DNA of 64,000 bases from Xestospongia muta (taxonomy: Eukaryota; Porifera; Demospongiae; Haplosclerida; Petrosiidae), in contig OY848917.1 of assembly GCA_963693285.1 (NCBI GenBank), positions 6,520,118-6,584,117 on the forward strand. The letters run 5' to 3'. Below the pieces are notes generated by a model that did no database searches, had not been told where the DNA came from, and saw nothing but the letters and a program-made list of their open reading frames with translations. Shown piece by piece: positions 44,522 through 56,500 of the stretch. How positions within the stretch are numbered: position 1 is the first letter of the stretch; every line of letters starts with the position of its first letter. Position numbers and translations under genes: made by a program.

Positions 44522-46706
44522 TGGACAACGTTTTGAAATAAGTTTAACATTTTGTTATAGGAATATGTCCTAAGACTTCAAAGTGTAAATACACTATACC
44601 GTTAATGTTTTCTGTAAAGATAGTAAAATGTAAAATTGTACAACTGTTGCTGTAGACAGTTTGAATTTGTTGTGTAACAGATAGCAGATATGTTATGTCA
44701 CCTGATAATCTATGATTATTGCATTTCATCAATTTAGTCATCCTGGCAAAAATTTGAGCATACGTTGGAATACCATTCAGATCATAAGCTTTTAAACCAA
44801 TTGTTATGGTTTCACCAGGATACACTTTGATCTGATAATAATTATGCTTGACATTGTTATTGACATTACAACAATAAGTGCTAACAGGTATTGAAGATAT
44901 TTCAGTGAACCCATAATCATAGCTTTTTGGTTCAAAGTGAAATAACTTTTTATATATATTACTGTAATTTATTTCTTTTAAGTAAAACTGTTGACAGTCA
45001 TACAATGGAGACAAATAGATAGAATTTCCAGCCAATATGGCAGTGTTGTTTTTAAAAAACATTTTTGTATTTAATTGGGAAATGTTATGACTTACTATTT
45101 GAATAGCACATAGTGGGTTGATTGTGGGGAGATTTCTATCCATATGTGAGTAAACTGCGCCACCATAGAAAGAAAACATTATTGTTAACAAAAGATGCAT
45201 TAGTTGATTCATGAATGAAGAGATAAGAAAATGAATCAAGTCGAATAGCAGCTCCATGACTAGCTTTGTTGGTTAAAAAGTCTAAGGAGCCATTCAAACA
45301 TGAAAACATTACTTTTTCCATTGATGTAAACAGATTTTGTATTGACAAAAACCAAATTACCAGAATTAAAATCTGTGCTTACAGAATTGATCCAAAATAA
45401 CTGATGGAATTTAAGAGGTTGTAAAATGAGTTCCAATGTTTTTTTACTTGTGTTTCTGAGATAATAAATGGATTCCTTATTTCAATGTAACTTTGAATAC
45501 AATTCAAATGATCTAGGTGTATTCTGAGATTAATGGACTCAATAGTTGAAGTATTGATATGAACAATTGGGTAATAATATTGATTTGGAGTAATGTAAGA
45601 GTTAAAACCATTATCAGTAGTAACAGATTCTCCATTATCACTAATGGTACTATTTGAAATAGTTAATATATCCCATGGTGCATTATATGTACATTCGTTA
45701 TTGAAGGTCGTAGTGACTAAGCAACCTATTCTAACTGAGTAATTTTTTCCAATAATTATATTATGGATGAAGTTGGAGTAGGTAACTTTAACAGAAGTAT
45801 TTCCAACTGGTACATCACTAAAGATAATTGCTAAACCATCAAAGACACCACCTACATCTTCATACCAATATCCATGTGACAATAGTCATTAGCACTGTAG
45901 TTTCCTATGCTAAAGATAACTGTCATACCAGCAGCAAATGCACTAATTGCTTTAGACTCTTTACCATCGACTTGAGCTGCAATGTTAATATCAGTGTATG
46001 GTATAAAGTTGAACTTGCCTTCTATTATCGTCTTGTTTACAAGCATATGTGCTACTAATTAACTTATTCTTTTGTCAAAATTACTAAAGTACAATATAAA
46101 TTTTGATCCACCACAACTGGGAACAACTTTTTTAGAACACTGAGCACTTCCAAATGTAGAGGTGATATTGACATTATTAAGGATAACATTGTTATTGATA
46201 TTAATTAAAAGAATAGTAAAACCATAATAATTGTTAATGTTAACACCAAACATTGTGATATGAGAGGAATAACTGACAAACAATGTAACTGACTGACCCT
46301 CATGAAAATAGAAAGCTGTATCATTAGGATATAGAGTACTAGTTGATGGCATAGGTCCTCCACACTGTGTTATATGTACATTTTCAATCATCAACCCACT
46401 AACATTATAAAAACAAAGCCAACAGATTCATAACTATTATTATAGTGTCTGCAAGTGATAATAGCAGGAGTTATTGATGTACTACGTAAAGTGATATTTG
46501 AGATATTACTCACCAAACAAAATGAATTTGAAGACAGGATGTGCTTCACATTAGGAGAGAGGAGTAGCTGAGTGTCTGGTAGAAGATGATGATCTGGATT
46601 ACAGAGGTATTTGTTTAGATCACCAGGTTTTTTCCAGTAAATGAATATGAGACAAATTTAATGTTGAACATGACACAAGTAAGAGAAACAACAGCACAGA
46701 AACCAT
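44522..46706 (-). pseudogene. Receptor copy 5: C-terminally truncated, multiply frameshifted
   Basis: Starts at an ATG (46706) with MVSVLLFLLLVSC and keeps the ectodomain up to the first Cys of the Cys-rich module, then joins the gypsy-tail repeat; the Cys-rich and membrane parts are absent. Breaks seen against copy 2: extra T/C in the PGDL codons near 46630, one base lost near 46412 (AAAAACAAAG), an in-frame stop near 46060, one base lost near 45886 (AGTCATTAG for AGTACATTAG), and a deletion of about 48 bp near 45300 that copy 10 does not have. Its upstream region is class 1, as in copy 1. Confidence 0.85.
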
Positions 46707-48199
46707 AGTTTTGATAGGTTTGACTAGGTGTATAAACTGATTAGCTTCTGATAGTCTTGTTTTGTGTCTATTTAAGTACTCTATTATCTGATGTATAAGT
46801 TATAATAGTGTAGTGACAGAATGTTGCGTCAGTAACAAGTATGAATTTTAGCAATGATTTAGACAAACTGGAATGCTATTTTTTTATGTTTTGCTGTGTC
46901 AGGAACGAATATGAATGTTAGAAATGATTTAAACAGATTGAAATGTTATTTTATGTTAGTAATGTAATAAAAGGGCACAACCAATAGAAACAAAACCACA
47001 TATTTAAGTATAGTATTGTATCTATTTAAGTATAGTATCATCTATATATATATAAGTTACACTAGTCTAACAACATGATGTTGTGATAGGAAAAATATGA
47101 GCATTGGAAATTATTTAAACAAACTTTGCTGTCATTTTATATTAGGAATGTAAGCATCAACAGCTTATGATGATCAACAGAGTAGCTTCATGATATGACA
47201 ATATTGTAGTCATTGTGATGTCTACACACGTGACAAACAGTAAGATTGACAGTTACATATTGTTTACAATTATATAGTAATCAATTATAATGTATTAATA
47301 AGTATTATTAAACTGTATTTGCCTGCCTAACAATGATTACTACAACAATAAGTGTGACTGATCATGATTCAAATATGGCTTAAACGTTCTCACCAGTTTA
47401 CTACTCTATACATAAAGTTGTACTAAATTTTGTCATTTTATAGTCTTCTACAGAGAATGTGACTAATTTCTGTAGCACTAATCTGTTTTTGCTGAATGTA
47501 TTATTAAAGATATAATGATAGTGTCTGTAATGCTTTTACTACTATCAGAAAGCTAACTTTGAATGAATTAAAACGTTTATAGTTATACTCTAGTTATTGA
47601 GTATAATAAATCATCCAATAAATATTTCTAATTTCGTAGATAATACAAAAGGTAAAAGCAAGCTATACCTAAAAGAAAACGTTTCAATTCCATAAGCCAC
47701 ACCCATCATATTTGTATGTGGGTAAACTGAAACTAATTGTTGTCAATGTGCGTGGGTGGATTACATACAACAATTATAAGAAATACTGTGACTACAGAAA
47801 AAGTTATAATTTAATTTGAAATAAATATAGTTAGGTTCAAATATTTGGTTTTTAGGGTTTAGTATTATTTCACATTGTAGTATTGTATTTACTGCTGGGA
47901 CTCTGTACACACAGCCTACAATGGACATATCTATGTATTTAACATAACAGTAATAGAACTACCTGGTAAACCTTTTATACATACCATCCATTATCCATGA
48001 TATTGTATATCTGTGGTGAAGTTTGCCCTTTGGGATAAGTGCTGGCAGGTAGGTAAGTTTACTGCTTGTTCTAGAGTGCCTATATTAAGGATTGCTATGC
48101 ATTGTTAGCTAAAGTATCCATGAGTTGTATAGTTAAGCATTGGAGACAAGCTTGTTTGATATATCTATAACCAGCTGCTTTTCCAATAAGGGCAAGAAT
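46707..48199. promoter_or_regulatory. 5' flank of copy 5 (class 1) with partial promoter repeats, then intergenic DNA
   Basis: 46707-46870 mirrors the copy 1 promoter in reverse (GATAGTCTTGTTTTGTGTC, GTTATAATAGTGTAGTGACA, CAATGATTTAGACAAACTGG). Partial repeats follow: AATGATTTAAACAGATTGAAA near 46925, and TATTTAAGTATAGTAT pieces near 46998-47040. From about 47250 to 48190 I see no gene or repeat I can name. Confidence 0.5.
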
Positions 48200-48873
48200 G
48201 CATATCAGTGTGAGTAAATTGCACCACCATAAAAAGAAGCGTGATTATTAAAAAAAGATGCATTAGTTTTTTCATGAATAAAGAGATACGATAAGTCAAG
48301 TCGGAAAGCAGCTCCATGACTAGCTTTACTGTTTCTAAAAATTAGTGTACTATTTAAATGAATGTCACTGTTATATGCTTGTATTACTGAGCCTGTTACA
48401 TGTTCAAAAACATTATTTTCTTCATTGAGGTAAACTAATTTAGCATTAAAGATAACAATTTTGCTAACATTAAAAGCTGTGTTTAAAGATTAGGATATAG
48501 AGTACTAGTTGATAGCATAGGTCCTCCACACTGTGTTATATGTACATTTTTAATCATCAACCCACTAACATTATAAAAACCAAAGCCAACAGATTCATAA
48601 CTATTATTATAATGTCTGCAAGTGATAATAGCAGGAGTTATTGATGTACTACGTAAAGTGATATTTGAGATATTACTCACCAAACAAAAAGATCTTGAGG
48701 ACAGGATGTGGTTTACATTAGGAGAGAGGAGTAGCTGAGTTTTTGTTACAAGAGGATGATCTTGGATCACAGAGGTATTTGTTTAGATCACCAGGTTTTT
48801 TTAGTAAATGAATATGAGACAGATTTAATGTTGAACAGAACACAAGTAAGAGAAACAACAGCACAAGAACCAT
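48200..48873 (-). pseudogene. Receptor copy 6: short relic with internal deletion
   Basis: Opens at 48873 with MVLVLLFLLLV-like text, runs through the conserved core to STLYPN, then jumps at about 48491 to the SLNTALN region and ends near the GGAIYSH repeat. Against copy 3, the junction removes about 0.95 kb between ATTAGGATATAG and TGTTTAA-GAT. An extra-base shift near 48775 breaks the start. Upstream region is class 1. Confidence 0.85.
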
Positions 48874-49725
48874 AGTCTTGTTTGTGTTTGACTAGATCTA
48901 TATACTGATTAGCTTCTGATAGTCTTGTCTAGTCTCTTAACAGAATTATCAGATGTATAAGTTATAATAGTGTAATGACAGAATGTTATGTCAGGCACAA
49001 ATGTGAATTTTGGAAATGATTTCAGTAAATTTTGATGTTATTTTATATTAGAAATGTAAGCACCAACAGCTTGTTAACAGAGTATCTTGATTGATATGAT
49101 GATATCATAGCCATTATGAAGTGTAGACAAATGATAAACAGTAGTATGTAGAGTTACATATTGTTTAGTACTAATATAACACAGATATAATAGTGAACAA
49201 TAGCAGGTGCAGTTCATATAACTGTCATTATGTGCCACACTGTCATAGTGGGGCTATAATGTTGACTTAATTATAACTACTTATTGACTTAAGTCTCCAC
49301 TAAAGTTTATTTGACATATTGTCACAGTTATCTATATGTTGATAATAATTATAATATATCAAAAACACAATAAGTTAATACTAAATTATAATTATAGTAA
49401 ACAACATAAGTATAGCATCATCTAAGCATATCATCTCCACTATAGTTTATTTTACATATGGTCACAGTTATATATCTATATATTTATAAGAATTATAATA
49501 TATCTAAAGACAAATACAATAAGTTAATTATAATACTTATTGCAATCATATATTATATAGTAAACAAAATATCAAGAATAGTACAGTTGTTAATTTTCCA
49601 ACCAAGACATAGCAATAATCGTACTTTAATGGAAGCAGATATGTTGATACATGTCACCATTGTAGGTACACATGTGAATTAGTAACAAACAATATAGGAA
49701 TTGAGTGAACTATATTTACATGAAG
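48874..49725. other. 5' flank of copy 6 and AT-rich intergenic DNA
   Basis: 48890-49030 carries class 1 promoter text (TGTATAAGTTATAATAGTGT, AATGATTTCAG). Two texts, TCTCCACTA-AGTTTATTT-ACATAT-GTCACAGTTAT, recur near 49290 and 49435, a local duplication. No gene seen. Confidence 0.5.
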
Positions 49726-49830
49726 ACAGAATGTACTTTACATTAAAAGATTGATTAGCTGAATGTTTGTTAGAAGAGGATGATCTGGACACCAGAGGTA
49801 TTTGTTTAGATGACCAGTCTTTTTTCAAAA
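49726..49830 (-). pseudogene. Receptor relic 7: ~100 bp of the N-terminal region
   Basis: GAATGT-CTTTACATTA...TTAGCTGAATGTTTGTTAGAAGAGGATGATCTGGA...CAGAGGTATTTGTTTAGAT matches the KPGDLNKYLC...DHPLLT...QLLLSP-NVNHILS region of copies 4, 9 and 10 in reverse, with small gaps. Nothing else of a receptor is attached. Confidence 0.7.
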
Positions 49831-49959
49831 CAATACGTAAGAATAATAGAACTTTATTGAAATAAATATGTTAGTACATGTCATATCATTGTTGTAGGTA
49901 CACATGTGAAATATACTTGTGCAGGTGCACATGTGAATTATATATAGCAATAATTATTG

Positions 49960-50372
49960 TTAATATGATCATTACCATGGTAATTGTTGCTATGGTGATA
50001 GATACATACATAGTTACTATGGTAACTACTACTATGGTAATTATTGCTATGATAATATACTGTTGTCATTTGAGGTAATTGTGACCATGGTAATAGTCTC
50101 TATGATAAGATACATTATGTCACCAATATCTGTTGCTATAGTGACATGGCACAGTTACTAAATCTTATACTTTTGGTAGAAAATTGTTTTTTTAGTAAAC
50201 TTGCCAGTTGTGTATGGAAATTAAACAATGTAAATTAATTAAATATCTGATAGGTTTTGATAATGTTTTGACAGTGTTGACAATAAAATTAAAAAAATAA
50301 TGCTACAAGTTTTGTCTTAAAACAAAAATTGACTTAATTGTCATGGGATTATAGTAACATCATGAAGCCTTG

Positions 50373-50413
<41 letters not shown>

Positions 50414-51075
50414 ATTATGACGATGTTGTTGTGGTGATTGTTACAATGGTAGTTATTACTATGGTGATAGATACATAAATAATTGCTATCGCAATTATTA
50501 ATGTGTTAATTATTGCTATGATAGCATGTTTATGGACTTTTAATGGTAATGATGACCATGGTAATAGTTTATATGATAATACACAATTTGAGTCATACAA
50601 CAGTTTTATGGTGTCATACATGCAGTGGCCTGGTAGGTCGCATTTTGGGCCTATCTTAAGATCTAAACCCTAAACTGTGGTGGCCCGGTAGGTTGCGTTT
50701 AGGATTTAGGGTTTAGGGTTTAGGGTTTAGATCTTAAAATAGGCCCAAAACACGACCTACCGGGCCACCGCAGATAAGTTTTGACAATGTCTATAAAAAT
50801 TAAAAAGATAATGCTATGATTTTTCCTTCAAAAACTAATTGGCTCAATTTTCCTGGGTCATTAGTAATGTTGGTATGGTGGAATATAAGTGAGTTGTTGC
50901 TATGGCAAGGTAATTATGGTGATTGTTATCATAGTAATTGTTGCTATGGTAAATGTTGTTGTTATAAGATATTATGGTTTGTTTTGGTGATGGTGACCAC
51001 GTTGATTGTTTCTATGATGTTGCTATGGAGATATTCATGCTATTGCTACAGAAATTTTGCTATGGTGATATGTGA
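49960..51075. repeat. Degenerate ATGGTAATTGTTGCT-type minisatellite in three clusters
   Basis: Variants of CTATGGTAATTGTTG / GCTATGGTGAT are repeated at about 49965-50160, 50405-50560 and 50860-51075, split by a (TA)n tract (about 50377-50407) and by the fold-back element. The frames here give low-complexity I/V/T-rich text and are not genes. Confidence 0.75.
50621..50772. mobile_element. Fold-back (inverted-repeat) element carrying TTTAGGG repeats
   Basis: The left arm starts TGCAGTGGCCTGGTAGGTCG, and the right arm ends in the reverse complement of nearly the same text (CGACCTACCGGGCCACCGCA). The arms continue with TTTTGGGCCTAT and TTAAGATCTAAACCC. The centre holds a second GTGGCCCGGTAGGT and about three to four TTTAGGG units (50703-50730). 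GC-rich arms in AT-rich DNA fit a MITE-like element. A related arm piece may lie near 35280. Confidence 0.75.
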
Positions 51076-51104
51076 GATTGCATGTTCCTGTGCATTAAAT
51101 TATT

Positions 51105-51890
51105 CATTCCTTTTAAGAATCTACTCTTAAATAGGAAGAGTGCACTTTCTACAAAAGCAAATGACCTTAATATAATAAGAGACAGTACAAGCTGTATAGT
51201 CATATTACTACCTTGAAGAACAGCAATGACAATCTAGACAAGAGATTTATTAACTTAAGACAATATTGTAGCCCTTTTTACACTAATCACATAGCCATCC
51301 CATATGATTCCCTTTTCATGTAGAGTCAGGCTGTATATATTTATAGTTGAATTTGGTAGACAATATCCAGGATAACAATGTTCAGTATAACTGACGATAA
51401 TTTCCGTTATCTGTGACTCCAAGCTATGATTGAAATGGAATATTTATTGTTAATGTATCAATATTACATTATGTAATCACAAATCGTTTTAGAAATGAAC
51501 TATGAATGAGAGTATTGATGGACAGGTTTGTGAAATCAGTTCAATTTTATTTGTAGGAAAATATCCCAACACCTCAAAGATTACATACATTATACCATTA
51601 ATGTTTTCTGAAAATATTGTAAAATATATATAAAGATGTACAACTATTGCTGTAGACAGTTTGAATACGCTGTCTAACAGGTAATAAATGTGTCACATCT
51701 ACTAAATATATATGGCATCCTCTATCATACCAATGTTCCTCAAATTTATTCATCCTGGTAAAAATTGAGCATTAGCGGATTAAAATTGAGACCATAAGCT
51801 TTTAGACCAATTGTTATCGTTTCACCAGGATAAACATTTGTCATTTTGTCATTATAAGCAATGCAATTGATAGAACAACCATGAGTGATT
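51105..51890 (-). pseudogene. Receptor relic 8: Cys-rich and membrane part with internal deletion
   Basis: 51105-51250 matches the late membrane segments (CTACTCTTAAAT-G-AAGA and ACAGTACAAGCTGTA, as in copy 2 near 11110-11230). At about 51255 it jumps some 0.76 kb to the EGYSIVL codons (GACAATATTGTAGCCC) and continues through the Cys-rich region and KVYPGETITIGLKAYDL text to about 51890. Many substitutions, indels and stops; older than the other copies. Confidence 0.8.
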
Positions 51891-53500
51891 CAATATTCCC
51901 CTTTTGAATGGGAGATCAAATTCCAACTGACAATGAACAATACAAATGTATCTGTCCATTGTTTAAAGCCAGTAGCATAGCCCCTGCACAAGAAATCAAT
52001 GTAGATACTGTTGATTATACGTGTGTTTTGATTGAATAGATCACTCTCTTTTTAAGAACTTGTATCCCAACACTACTATTTTATCAAAGAGGCTCTATAT
52101 AGTACATTATCCTAATCAAATATATTGCTTTTGGACCATCAGTAACTACCTAGATTATGTGTTATGAAGCTAAATTGAGTGTTGTAAAGAGAGTTTCACA
52201 ACAATACAATTGAAAGAACATTTGATACACATTAGGAAAAAATACACCAGCTTTTAATATGTTGTCTGTCACCTCAATAATAAGTGATTTTTAAAGAAAG
52301 AATTAACTTATGGAAAGTGCTCTAAGTGTATCCCAATTAGTGAATTAAATAAAGATTTGAAGAATTGTATACTTCATTCCATACCATTAGTTAATGATCA
52401 TGACTGTGCACATAGCACAGCATGGACAATTGTGAGATATCTTATTAAAACCAAATACAGTCAACCTTTAAGAACATGTAGCTTGTATCCAGTTTTTGAA
52501 AAATTAGACTCTATCTACTCTACTTGGTACATTTTGTTTTATAAAAACCATTGTTTACAAAAAATGCTTTGACTATTTTTTTGTTGTTGAACACAATATT
52601 GCCTCTGTACACTTTGTCATTTTAATTTTGATGACAACAATGAGATCCATACAGATCTGAAAAGCTATATAATTAAATTTAGATCACTTCATTGAAACCA
52701 GATCAGTAAAGTTAGAGGGTAAGTAATTTAACTTAAGTAATTTAATTTAACTTAGAGGTAATTAGTTTTAACTTATTTATGACCATTAGGTTAAATTGTA
52801 CATGATGGTATTAATGTGCTATGCCACATTCATTAGTAATTTCTTCATTCATGTGTATGTTGTCTATCTATTTAACTAACTAGTAATTAGGAATTATCCT
52901 TATACATACCACAGTTTCCCAGTCTCAATCTCAGAAATTTTAGAATAAGACTATTATCCTTTGGGTATCATAATCAGTTAAAAACTCCTACATAACAATT
53001 TTTTATACTTACTAGTTCCATTTCAGACAATACTCTGATGCATATGTGTGTATGTGTATATGTATATATGTGTATACGTGGTCTGTCTATGTATTCTATG
53101 TACTCTGAATTTGAATACATTAATTCTATTAATTTTTAAAAAAGGTTTTAAATCCTCCTTGTTAACACAATCAATCTGTGTTTTATAAAAATTGCAAAAG
53201 CTACTTTCAATAACTTCTTATAATAAGTATTTGTTATTTTTTAATTGATAATTAAATATCACATACTACGTATTATATATAAAAATGAATGTCTTACTAA
53301 ATCAATTATAAAAATTGAAATGACTTTATTAAAAATCAATAACATGAACTAATTATAAGAAAAATGTCATTTTGCAAATTGTAATTTGGTTAACTACCAA
53401 ATAATAATTACACAAACAACACTATCTTAATAATAAATAAAATACAAAAAAGATCTAATTAATTGAAATGTTTTTCACTTAAATTATTTCAAGTCTCCTG
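51891..53500. other. Intergenic DNA and 3' flank of copy 9
   Basis: No gene recognised; a 71-codon + strand frame at 52357-52572 has no features. A TTTAACTTA-type short repeat lies at about 52690-52790. The last 170 bp resemble the 3' flank of copy 2. AATAAA on the minus strand at 53325-53330 is a plausible poly(A) signal for copy 9. Confidence 0.45.
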
Positions 53501-56500
53501 TTACCATTCTTCATACTCAAAAGAGTCATCATCTCTTAGTGGTGGCAGCAGATTATCTCGGGATCTACCTCTCCTCTTTCTAACTATTTTCTTGATCCTC
53601 TTGCAGTTACCATTAACAGAAAGATATCGCACACACTTCCTGATACAACGTAAACGACTCATTGATAAATAACTATGATATAACAGTATAACAAAGAAGG
53701 TGACAAAGCTGAGAACAGTTGTAATTAATGTTATTAAAGAAACAGTAGTCTCTGATGAGCTGTAGGCAAGATTTGTATGAATAGTGAACAAAAGAAGTAC
53801 CATAAACCACAAGTCCAATGTATTCAAAATCCTACTCTTAAATGGTAAGAACACAACTTCTGCTAAAGTAAATGACCCCAATATAATAAGTGACAGTACA
53901 AGCTGTAAAGTCATGTTACTACCTTGAAGAACAACATTTACAATGTAGACAAGAGACATAACTATTAACCTTAAACCAAACCAGTATCTTAAATTGTCTT
54001 TGTAAGGTCCATGAATAGCATCAATAAATGGACGAAAATATCTGGCAATGAAACGACTTCTTAACATTTTAACCCCAAACAATCCAATTAATGTAAAAGG
54101 TACAATAAAGAGAGATATAACTACAATACTAACACATAGTAAAACAATGTGGAAAGGGCTTTGACCATAAAGGACACTGCCATCACTAAACCAAACCAGT
54201 AATGTACCAGAATGGTTAGTGCTATTAAATTGAATATATGCTGGTGTGAGAACTCGTAATGATATAGATAGAAGATCTGAGTAGGAGATGTACATCAATG
54301 TTACAAGTACTTGTACAGAGGACCCAACAATAAGGTTAGCAATCCTGGTAGAACATCGACTTAAAAGAACAATGACAGCAACCATTATACAAAAATAAAA
54401 TGGGAAAAAGTATGTTATAGCAGTCTTCTCTAGCTCATTAAGATCATTTGTTATACATATAGGTATATTCCATTGATATTTGATGGAAGTAAGAATATAC
54501 ACTATATATTGTAAATGTATGTTTTTAATATCCATTTCAGAAGATGGTATAGCATATGGCCATATAATATTTAGCCAAAATATAAAGCCTCCAAGTGTAC
54601 CCAAGTCAATTGTCAATCTCAAACTAAACAACACTAATACATACACTATACCACCTAGTATACCAAATGATATAGCAAGTGCAGTAAGTAGTGTATTGTG
54701 GCATTGATAACAGTCAGTACTACCTAAGACAATACTGTAGCCCTCTTTACACTGACCACATAGCCATCCCATACGATTCCCTCTACACATAATATCAGGT
54801 TTCGTTATATTAATAATTGTACTTGGTAGACAATATCCAGGAGGACAGTGTTCAGTATAACCAATAATTGTTCTATTATCCACAATACCAAGCCATGAAT
54901 GAGATGGAATATTAATTGTTAATGTATCAATGTTACATTGTGTGATTCCACATTGTTTTAGAAATGAACTACATACACATGCTTTGCTCTCGCTATGGTA
55001 TATAAATCCTGGTGGACAATGTTCTGAAATAAGTTTAACTTTTGCTGTAGGAATATATCCCAAGACCTCAAAGTGTAAATACATTATACCACTAATGCTT
55101 TCAGGAAATATTGTAAAATGTAAAGATGTACAATTGTTGCTATAGACAGTTTGAATTTGTTGTGTAACAGGTAACAATTGTGTTAAGTCCTTTGACAAGA
55201 TACGATTGTCGTGTAATTTCGAAAGTTTAATAAATGTAATCATCCTGGTAAAAATTTGAGCATAAGTTGGATTACCATTCAGATCATAAGCTTGTAGACC
55301 AATTGTTATAGTTTCACCAGGATACACTTTGATCTGGTCATTATTATTAGCAATGTTATTGATATTGCAACGATAAGTTCTAACAGCTACTGAAGATATT
55401 TCACTGAACAAAACATCATTGTTTTTATCTTCAAAGTGAAACAACGTTTGATACATAAGACTAGAATTGATTTCTTTTAAGTACATCTGTTGACAGTCAT
55501 ACAATGGAGACATGTAGATAGAATTTCCAGCCAATTTAGCTGTGTTATTTTTAAAAATCATTTTAGCATTTAATTGGGAAATGTTATGACTTACTACTTG
55601 AATAGCACATAGTAGGTTGGTTATGGGGAGATTTCTATCCACATGTGAGTAAATTGCACCACCATAAAAAGAAGCATGATTGTTAACGAAAGATGCAGTA
55701 GTTGATTCATGAATAAAGAGATGAGATGATGAATCAAGTCGAATAGCAGCTCCATGACTTGCTTTGTTTTTTAAAAAGTATAAAGAACCATTCAAACGAA
55801 TGTCACTGTTGTATGCTTGTATAACTGAACCTGTTACATGCCTAAAAACATTACTTTCTCCATTAATGAAAACAGATTTTGTATTGACAAAAACTAATTT
55901 GCCAGTATTAAGAGCTGTGCTTACAGTATTCATCCAAAAACCCTGATCCAAGTGAAGAGATTGCAAAACGAGTTCTAAATTTTTATGCCTTGTTGATTCT
56001 GAGAGAATAAATGGGTTCCTTATTCCAATGTAACTTTGAATATATTCTAAATGATCTAGTTGTATTCTAAGATTAATGAACTCAGTAGTTGACGTAATAA
56101 TATGAAGAAATGAATGATTGTATTGATTTGAAGTAATGAAAAAGTTAAAATCATTATTAATAAAATGATATCCATTATGCTCGTCCTTAACATAGCTGTA
56201 TGAAATAGTTAATATATCCCATGATACATGATAGGTACTTTCATTATTGAAAGTTGTAGTGACCAAGCAACCTATTCTAAATGTGTCAATTTCACCTTGA
56301 ATAATATCATGGATGAAATAGGAGTTACTAATGGTAACAGAGGTATTTCCAACTGGTGCATCATTAAAAATAATCGCTAAACCATCAAAGACACCACCTA
56401 TATCTTCATACCAATATCCATGCGACAATAGTACATTAGCCCTGTAGTTTCCTAGACTAAAGATAACTGTCATACCAGCTGCAAATGCACTAATTGCTTT

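Noticed and set aside
49458..51130. Several 60-104 codon frames around the minisatellite
   Set aside because: Low-complexity I/V/T/M-rich text produced by the ATGGTAATTGTTGCT-type repeats.
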